Shown here: one piece after another, positions 8,550 to 12,464 of the stretch
Numbering within the stretch: position 1 is the first letter of the stretch
Layout: each line of letters starts with the position of its first letter
NCBI GenBank assembly: GCA_947625995.1
Contig: CANQQN010000020.1
Location: 1 to 14,488 of the forward strand
Length of the DNA stretch: 14,488 bases
Reading direction: 5' to 3'
Source of the DNA: an uncultured Lachnospiraceae bacterium
GTDB taxonomy: Bacteria > Bacillota > Clostridia > Lachnospirales > Lachnospiraceae
Position numbers and translations under genes: made by a program
The notes under the pieces: model-generated
Databases searched by the model: none
The model's input: only the letters and a program-made list of their open reading frames with translations
What the model was told of the DNA's origin: nothing

Positions 8550-8587
8550 AAAAAAGAAGAATCGGTATTCTTCGGTTCTTCTTTTTT
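8550..8587 (-). terminator. Rho-independent terminator-like hairpin, orphan
   Basis: The arms 8550-8564 and 8573-8587 form a 15-bp stem with one G-T pair and an 8-nt loop; the 5' arm is A-rich and the 3' arm T-rich on both strands, so it could work in either direction. No gene ends at it on either strand. It may be the leftover terminator of a gene removed when the neighbouring IS arrived. The GGGGAC repeat at 8599-8624 lies 11 bp away. Confidence 0.6.
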
Positions 8588-8598
8588 CTCTCAAAATA

Positions 8599-8624
8599 CC
8601 CTGTGGTCCCCAAATAGTCCCCAA
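8599..8624 (-). repeat. Outward-facing GGGGAC repeat, copy A
   Basis: On the minus strand this 26-bp stretch contains two TTGGGG words, 11 nt apart start to start, the first as TTGGGGAC and the second as TTGGGGACCAC. It matches 11530-11555 on the plus strand at 24 of 26 positions. In both copies a hairpin follows on the GGG side, about 11-20 bp away. Tandem short words with 11-bp spacing resemble binding sites of a recombinase or regulator. Function is inference. Confidence 0.6.
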
Positions 8625-8697
8625 TTTTTACTTGAATGGCGAAAAACAAATTTTTATAATATAAGTCGCCGCCACCCGTAAAACGGGCAAAATATGC

Positions 8698-8731
8698 CAC
8701 CTCGCATTGATTACTTTTTCAATGCGAGGTG
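8698..8731 (+). promoter_or_regulatory. Leader hairpin covering the transposase ribosome binding site
   Basis: The perfect 13-bp arms CACCTCGCATTGA (8698-8710) and TCAATGCGAGGTG (8719-8731) enclose an 8-nt loop. The transposase Shine-Dalgarno GAGGTG (8726-8731), 7 nt before ATG 8739, is entirely inside the 3' arm. A transcript that reads in from outside would hide the ribosome binding site. This is the known strategy by which IS10 and IS50 avoid activation by external transcription; applying it here is inference. Confidence 0.65.
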
Positions 8732-8738
8732 AAATTTG

Positions 8739-9993
8739 ATGAACACAGATCTTTTATCTTCTATTTTGCAACTTTCTGATAAACTCATTTCTTCCGAGTC
8801 TTTTCCGGTCAGGCATCGTATCGGCAATGCTTTTTCCCGTTCAGGATAACTTTCTTTCCAAAATTTGATCTATTATATCCTGCGCTCTTCCCATAAGTCC
8901 ATATCCATTAATTATTCTGATCTTTTGGATGATCTGTCATCGGAAGGCTTGCCGTTTGTATCAAAACAGGCTGTTTCTAAAGCAAGGCAGGGAATTTCCT
9001 ATCATGCGTTTCTTGATCTCTTCCGCCTCTCTGTTGTACAGTTCTATGAACACTCTTCTGATCTCAATACATGGAATGGATTCCATATCTTTGCTGTTGA
9101 CGGCACCACCGTGCAGATCCCGGAATCTAAAGAAAACTATGAGGTATTTGGAGGAAATCCTAATAAAACAGGAATTGTTTCGCCTCTTGCTTCCGTACCG
9201 GCCCTTTATGATATTCTTAATGATATACTCGTAGATGTCTCTTTTCATCCATACCGCTATAATGAAAGGACTGCCGCAAAAGAACATACGAATTTTTTAC
9301 CTGAACTCCCTGACAGTATCCTGTTGTTTGACCGTGGGTATCCTTCGGAAGATATGTTCCGTTTCCTAAATGCACAAGGCATCCTGTTCCTCATGCGCAT
9401 TCCACACACTTTTAAAAAAGCCATATCAAAAGAAGAAGATATATTATTCGAATATCCTGCTTCTGATGGTGCCGGCTCCCTCACTTTAAGAAGTCTACAT
9501 TTTCTGTTGGAAGATGGGACTACGGAATATCTGGTGACAAATGTAATGCCTGATCAGATGGAGGCAGATAAATTTCCTGCATGATACCGGCTGCGATGGG
9601 AAATAGAGAGCAAATACAGGGAACTCAAAAACCGTTTAGAAATAGAATCTTTTAACAGCATAAAACCGGTCATCATCCGGCAAGGAGTTTTTTGCTGCGA
9701 TGTATCTTTCCAATTTGGCAGCAATTGTAAAACACCAGTCAGATTCCCTGATTGTTCCACAGAAGGGGGATAAACACAGCTATCAATCGAACCGCACCTA
9801 TATTCTTAACCGGATCAAGCGCAACATAGTATTGCTTTTGCGATCCTCTCTGCGGGTATGTCACGAAGCTTTATTACGGATCATTGAGGAATCCGCAAGG
9901 GTTCTATCCATCATACGCCCCGGAAGAAAATATGGGAGATATAAAAAACACACCCGCAGGAAATATTACAATCATATGAAAAGCTGTATATGA
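8739..9993 (+). pseudogene. IS4-family DDE transposase, broken by two stops and a frameshift
   Basis: Starts at ATG 8739 (MNTDLLSSILQLSDKLISSE) and would give about 417 aa if repaired. The first in-frame stop is TAA at 8847-8849 (SRSG*LSFQNL, probably from Lys AAA). Reading resumes in the same frame up to TGA at 9582-9584 (KFPA*YRLRWE, probably from Leu). A net one-base frameshift falls at about 9683-9685, after PVIIRQ, and the rest (EFFAAMYLSNLAAIV...) runs to TGA 9991-9993. The DDE residues are still readable: Asp in FAVDGTTVQIP (near 9099), Asp in LLFDRGYP (near 9330), and Glu in the Y-2-R-3-E-6-K signature YRLRWEIESKYRELK (Glu near 9606). No active protein can be made from this copy without multiple readthrough and frameshift events. 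Confidence 0.9.
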
Positions 9994-10164
9994 TTAGAAA
10001 ATATAGATGATATCTGTCAGATGGCTGTTCTCTTATGCAGAGATACAGTCTGGTTGTTGTGCTTATGTTTTGTCACAAACTTGATATTTTCGGATGATTT
10101 TTTATGAAAATGATCTTAATTATGCTTAAGTTGACGACATTGCCTGCATAGCAGGTGGATTTTG

Positions 10165-10214
10165 GTTTCGGGCATTTCCGTTTTCGGAACACGAAAAACG
10201 GAAATGCCCGAAAC
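10165..10214. repeat. 20-bp perfect inverted repeat with 10-nt loop
   Basis: The arm GTTTCGGGCATTTCCGTTTT (10165-10184) is perfectly complementary to 10195-10214. A further CG/CG pairing with one bulged A can tighten the loop. Neither side carries a T-tract, so it is not a typical terminator. A smaller hairpin CCTGC-ATA-GCAGG (10143-10155) lies just before it at the IS right end. It may be a palindromic mobile repeat or a cruciform/recombination site. I see no other copy in the window. Confidence 0.8.
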
Positions 10215-10232
10215 AGGCTAAAGCCCATATTA

Positions 10233-10270
10233 AAAGAGCCTGGAAAGTGATCCCACCTGTCAGGCTCTTT
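10233..10270. terminator. Bidirectional terminator after the GNAT-like gene
   Basis: AAAGAGCCTG (10233-10242) pairs perfectly with CAGGCTCTTT (10261-10270) around an 18-nt loop. The stem begins one base after the stop codon of the minus-strand GNAT-like gene, and on the plus strand a T-rich stretch follows. It resembles the terminator at 11216-11255 on the other side of the cassette. Confidence 0.8.
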
Positions 10271-10271
10271 C

Positions 10272-10868
10272 TTATTTTTTCCAATATTCAGTGAAATTTA
10301 TCTTTTTATATAAAGTGTAGAGTCCTTCTTCATTTAACTCGTCATATAACTTAATGAAATTTTGACCTTTATAAAACTTTTCATACATATGTTCCCTGCA
10401 TTCTAATACAATCACACTTCCGCCGACTATTTTTGCCGCCCTGCTGATCTGATAATAGCATTCATTAAGTATTTGCTGACCGCTTAGTTCCTCGGCGGTA
10501 CAATCATCTGACCGTCCAAGCTGTCCGATCAAATATGTAGAAACAGAATTTAACCCGTCTCTTCCCGGATGATCCCCCAGCAGTTTTCGTTTTCTATTTT
10601 TTGATAAGCTTGAAACATCCAGTGATTTTTGTGCTATTGTAAAATATGCAAGTACAATAAAATTCCCTTTTTCCAAGGCTTTCCTGTCAATGCATAAATA
10701 AGTCTTGCCAAAGTTTGCATTTTCATACAGGATAGCCTTATGCACCAAAAAGTTCTCTAAGTCAGTTTCGCGTTGACAAGAGAACTTTTTGAATGCATCT
10801 TCTATTTTTTGCCGATCATACTCTTTTACGAGTATTTCTCCCAATGGTATAACTACAAATTCTCTCAT
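10272..10868 (-). CDS. GNAT-like acetyltransferase of a two-gene cassette (toxin-like)
   Basis: A 198-aa cytosolic protein with no signal or membrane segment. Its layout follows GNAT proteins of the TacT/AtaT toxin type: an early DLENFLVHKA segment (36-45), a central strand FIVLAYFTIA (70-79), the TYLIGQLGRSDD strand (111-122), a helix-start motif LSGQQILNEC (128-137) where acetyl-CoA-binding R/Q-x-x-G-x-G/A is expected, GGSVIVLECRE (149-159), and KFYKGQNFIKL (164-174) like the C-terminal FY..xGF signature. The cofactor loop is not canonical, so activity is uncertain. It starts 3 bp after a 57-aa gene and has only a weak ribosome binding site of its own, suggesting translational coupling. Cassette-borne and AT-rich compared with the repair genes. 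A phage or defence role is an alternative to a toxin role. Confidence 0.72.
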   Translation of the reverse strand: MREFVVIPLGEILVKEYDRQKIEDAFKKFSCQRETDLENFLVHKAILYENANFGKTYLCIDRKALEKGNFIVLAYFTIAQKSLDVSSLSKNRKRKLLGDHPGRDGLNSVSTYLIGQLGRSDDCTAEELSGQQILNECYYQISRAAKIVGGSVIVLECREHMYEKFYKGQNFIKLYDELNEEGLYTLYKKINFTEYWKK

Positions 10869-10871
10869 TCT

Positions 10872-11045
10872 TTACTTTAATGCCTTTGAAAGGCTTTCCT
10901 TTAAATCCTTTTCGCGTGCAAAGTTAGAATGAAAATCGCCTCGAAGTGTGGGAGGCACTTCTTTCGACATCTCTTTGACAAACTCGCCAGCTTTTTCCTT
11001 TTTAACTGCAAACTGTCTCCCGAATGTAGATGTTGCCATAGTCAT
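10872..11045 (-). CDS. Small basic/helical protein upstream of the GNAT-like gene (antitoxin candidate)
   Basis: A 57-aa protein (55 aa if started at ATG 11039) beginning MTMATSTFGRQFAVKKEKAG and ending EKDLKESLSKALK. It is rich in Lys and Glu and probably mostly helical. I recognise no ribbon-helix-helix or other named antitoxin fold, so it is not the DUF1778 partner usual for GNAT toxins. ATG 11045 is preferred because AGGA lies 8 nt upstream; ATG 11039 is in the same frame. It is followed by the GNAT-like gene after 3 bp and preceded by a strong promoter. The order (small protein first, larger enzyme second, tight spacing) fits an antitoxin-toxin operon. Function is inference. Confidence 0.7.
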   Translation of the reverse strand: MTMATSTFGRQFAVKKEKAGEFVKEMSKEVPPTLRGDFHSNFAREKDLKESLSKALK

Positions 11046-11132
11046 TCACCCTTTCCTCTTTTTACATTATACGAAAAAGGAGCGCATTTCTGTTAGTGGG
11101 TAAAATGCTTTTCTTTACTCCTGTATAATTAT

Positions 11133-11160
11133 ATTATATATGAAAATTTTCAATTATCAA
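11133..11160 (-). promoter_or_regulatory. Promoter of the small-protein/GNAT cassette with a palindrome in its spacer
   Basis: Minus-strand -35 TTGATA (11160-11155), a 16-bp spacer and a perfect -10 TATAAT (11138-11133). The spacer contains the perfect 12-bp palindrome TGAAAATTTTCA (11141-11152), a good candidate operator. A second TATAAT (11071-11066) lies closer to the gene but has no matching -35. Autoregulation by the cassette's small protein would fit; this is inference. Confidence 0.65.
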
Positions 11161-11215
11161 CACTTTTTTATCATTTTTATATTTATTTATTGTGAAAATA
11201 ATAGTAAATGGCCAG

Positions 11216-11255
11216 AAAGAGCCCGGCAGGTACACCCCCGTCAGGCTGTTTTTTT
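11216..11255 (+). terminator. Rho-independent terminator upstream of the cassette, plus strand
   Basis: AGCCCGGC (11220-11227) pairs with GTCAGGCT (11240-11247), with one mismatch and one G-T pair, followed by seven T (11249-11255). No plus-strand gene ends here. Its sequence clearly resembles 10233-10270 (AAAGAGCC at the start, GTCAGGCT at the end, similar loop). Confidence 0.7.
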
Positions 11256-11307
11256 GCGCTTTGGACGCTAAACAGCAAATAATCGATGATTTTTCTTTGC
11301 AATTTTG

Positions 11308-11353
11308 AAAAAAAGAAAATGGCTGAAACGCCTATAAAATATGCACTTCAGCC
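11308..11353 (-). terminator. Terminator of the tRNA-Ala gene
   Basis: On the minus strand GGCTGAA (11353-11347) pairs with TTCAGCC (11327-11321) and is followed by ATTTTCTTTTTTTC (11320-11307). It starts 4 nt after the tRNA 3' end. The loop is long (19 nt), so the stem may be less efficient than typical ones. Confidence 0.65.
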
Positions 11354-11357
11354 CTTA

Positions 11358-11430
11358 TGGAGCATATGGGATTCGAACCCACGGCCTCTACAATGCGAAT
11401 GTAGCGCGCTCCCAACTGCGCCAATGCCCC
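11358..11430 (-). tRNA. tRNA-Ala (anticodon CGC)
   Basis: The 73-nt cloverleaf is complete. The acceptor stem GGGGCAT / ATGCTCC contains the G3-U70 pair that identifies alanine tRNA, with A73. The D arm is GCGC/GCGC, the anticodon stem CTACA/TGTAG has loop TTCGCAT and anticodon CGC, which reads GCG. The T arm is GTGGG, TTCGAAT, CCCAT. CCA is not encoded. It stands alone rather than in a tRNA or rRNA cluster, with its own promoter and terminator. Confidence 0.97.
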
Positions 11431-11441
11431 AACTAGGTGAT

Positions 11442-11470
11442 AGTATAACAGCAAATGCGAACAAAATCAA
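11442..11470 (-). promoter_or_regulatory. Promoter of the tRNA-Ala gene
   Basis: Minus-strand -35 TTGATT (11470-11465), a 17-bp spacer and -10 TATACT (11447-11442). The -10 ends 11 bp before the mature tRNA 5' end, giving a very short 5' leader for RNase P. Confidence 0.8.
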
Positions 11471-11529
11471 GTTTTTTTTAAATGAAAAAATTTATATTTA
11501 TTTACCTTGCACTGGAAAAAAAACAGCGC

Positions 11530-11555
11530 TTGGGGACTATTTGGGGGCCACCGGG
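11530..11555 (+). repeat. Outward-facing GGGGAC repeat, copy B
   Basis: Plus-strand TTGGGGAC, TAT, then TTGGGGGCCACCGGG. It matches copy A (8599-8624, minus strand) at 24 of 26 positions. It lies about 100 bp upstream of the tRNA 5' end and 15 bp before the terminator hairpin at 11571-11600. The two copies face outwards and enclose the IS, the first GNAT cassette and the tRNA. Confidence 0.6.
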
Positions 11556-11570
11556 AATTTACGCTTGTGG

Positions 11571-11600
11571 AAAAAGAGGTCCACGTTGCTGTGAGCCTCT
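11571..11600 (-). terminator. Terminator of the second GNAT / small-protein operon
   Basis: On the minus strand AGAGGCTCAC (11600-11591) pairs with GTGGACCTCT (11584-11575), with one mismatch and one G-T pair, around the 6-nt loop AGCAAC. Four more T follow. It lies 22 bp after the stop of the 71-aa gene. Confidence 0.75.
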
Positions 11601-11622
11601 GACTCCTATACTCTTAACATTT

Positions 11623-11838
11623 TTACACTACTTTAAGAGCGCGCTTTCTAACAATGCTCATATCCGCGTCCTCAATAAAACGATTCTTTTCATCATCCGT
11701 CAAATCGCAAACCCGCACTCCTTTCTGATGTGCAAATGCAATCAAACCCCTATAATCAATCTTTATATCTGGAATGTCTGCCTTTCGATAAGGCCCAACT
11801 AAAACAGATTGATTATATGATTTCATCGGTCCATTCAT
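11623..11838 (-). CDS. 71-aa conserved-looking protein overlapping the second GNAT-like gene
   Basis: Begins MNGPMKSYNQSVLVGPYRKA and contains DIKIDYRGLIAFAHQKGV and DLTDDEKNRFI. Soluble, mixed charge, no membrane segment. I do not know its function. ATG 11838 has a perfect AAGGAGG 9 nt upstream, inside the end of the GNAT-like gene. The two genes overlap by 26 bp in different frames, which points to co-expression and a shared job. From memory, similar small proteins sit beside this type of GNAT gene in other gut Clostridia; I could not check that. A partner, antitoxin or substrate-adaptor role is possible. Confidence 0.75.
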   Translation of the reverse strand: MNGPMKSYNQSVLVGPYRKADIPDIKIDYRGLIAFAHQKGVRVCDLTDDEKNRFIEDADMSIVRKRALKVV

Positions 11839-12358
11839 AACTGTAAACCTCCTTAATTCTTGCCCCATCAGCTTCAGGAATGAATATCTGATAAGGATGA
11901 AGCATACATATCGGTTCTGCATTAAAAACGCGACAATAATGTTCCATTAACTTTTGATTGGCTGCAAAACCTGATATAGCTCCTTCAAATCCATAATCAA
12001 ACGACCGTTTAGCCGCTATGGCAAACAAATGTCCGCCAACACCTTCATATCTTTTTTCGTGAGAGAACTCTGGATTATTTTCCGGTGAGGCGCACATCCA
12101 AGAAACAAACGCAGAAGCCATGTTTTCATCAGGGCGAACCGCCAAAAGGCCCTGAATGTCTACGCTCCCATGAATAACCAATGCATAGATCTCATTTTCT
12201 TTGAGCAGATCATGCCAATCTGCATACCAACCGTTTTTCTTGTTGTATTTTCGCAGAAAAGATGCTCTTTTGACACGGAGAACTTCGGTATCAACAATCT
12301 CTCCTGTTTTTGTATCCTTTAAACAGGGTGTGATATTATCAATCCATGCCGTCAGCAT
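11813..12358 (-). CDS. GNAT-fold acetyltransferase-like protein
   Basis: A 181-aa cytosolic protein. An N-terminal part (WIDNITPCLKDTKTGEIVDT) is followed by a GNAT-like core: IYALVIHGSVDIQGLLAVRP (57-76), VSWMCASPENN (85-95), the acetyl-CoA-binding pattern RYEGVGGHLFAIAAKRSFDYG (103-123, R-x-x-G-x-G), SGFAANQKLMEHYCRVFNAE (129-148) and a C-terminal strand. Substrate is unknown. ATG 12358 has GGAG about 8 nt upstream. A separate promoter precedes it and a 71-aa gene overlaps its 3' end by 26 bp. It is a different subfamily from the GNAT-like protein at 10272-10868, so the pair is not a simple duplication. Confidence 0.78.
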   Translation of the reverse strand: MLTAWIDNITPCLKDTKTGEIVDTEVLRVKRASFLRKYNKKNGWYADWHDLLKENEIYALVIHGSVDIQGLLAVRPDENMASAFVSWMCASPENNPEFSHEKRYEGVGGHLFAIAAKRSFDYGFEGAISGFAANQKLMEHYCRVFNAEPICMLHPYQIFIPEADGARIKEVYSYEWTDEII

Positions 12359-12390
12359 ACAACACTCTCCTTTCCTACCTTTACAAAATT

Positions 12391-12419
12391 ATTATACTAT
12401 TTTTCTTGTGATTTTACAA
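12391..12419 (-). promoter_or_regulatory. Promoter of the second GNAT-like operon
   Basis: Minus-strand -35 TTGTAA (12419-12414), a 17-bp spacer and a perfect -10 TATAAT (12396-12391), about 33 bp before the start codon. Confidence 0.7.
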
Positions 12420-12464
12420 TGGAAACATATAAATAAGAGACCCACTAAAATTTTTCTCATTCCT

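Larger units (their letters stand above)
8664..10140 (+). mobile_element. IS4-family insertion sequence, degenerate (ends approximate)
   Basis: Defined by an IS4-type transposase pseudogene with its hairpin leader. The right end is placed at the CTTAAGTTGACGACAT stretch (10125-10140) and the left end at AAGTCGCCGCC (8664-8674), which matches the complement of the right tip at about 8 of 11 positions. That terminal repeat is weak and I found no target duplication, so the ends could be wrong by tens of bases. The region 9994-10140 after the transposase holds no gene. All three lesions in the transposase make this copy non-autonomous. Confidence 0.55.

Noticed and set aside
8467..8700. Minus-strand open frame of 77 codons across the IS left end
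   Set aside because: It runs through a terminator hairpin, the GGGGAC repeat and the IS leader stem, so it is not a plausible gene. The GDYLGxTG string it shares with the frame at 11530 is just the 26-bp DNA repeat translated.
10165..10214. Reading the 20-bp inverted repeat as a rho-independent terminator
   Set aside because: No run of T follows the stem on either strand, and no gene ends directly before it; the real terminator is at 10233-10270.
11482..11802. Plus-strand open frame of 106 codons overlapping the 71-aa gene
   Set aside because: It crosses the GGGGAC repeat and a terminator and is antisense to a gene with a perfect ribosome binding site.
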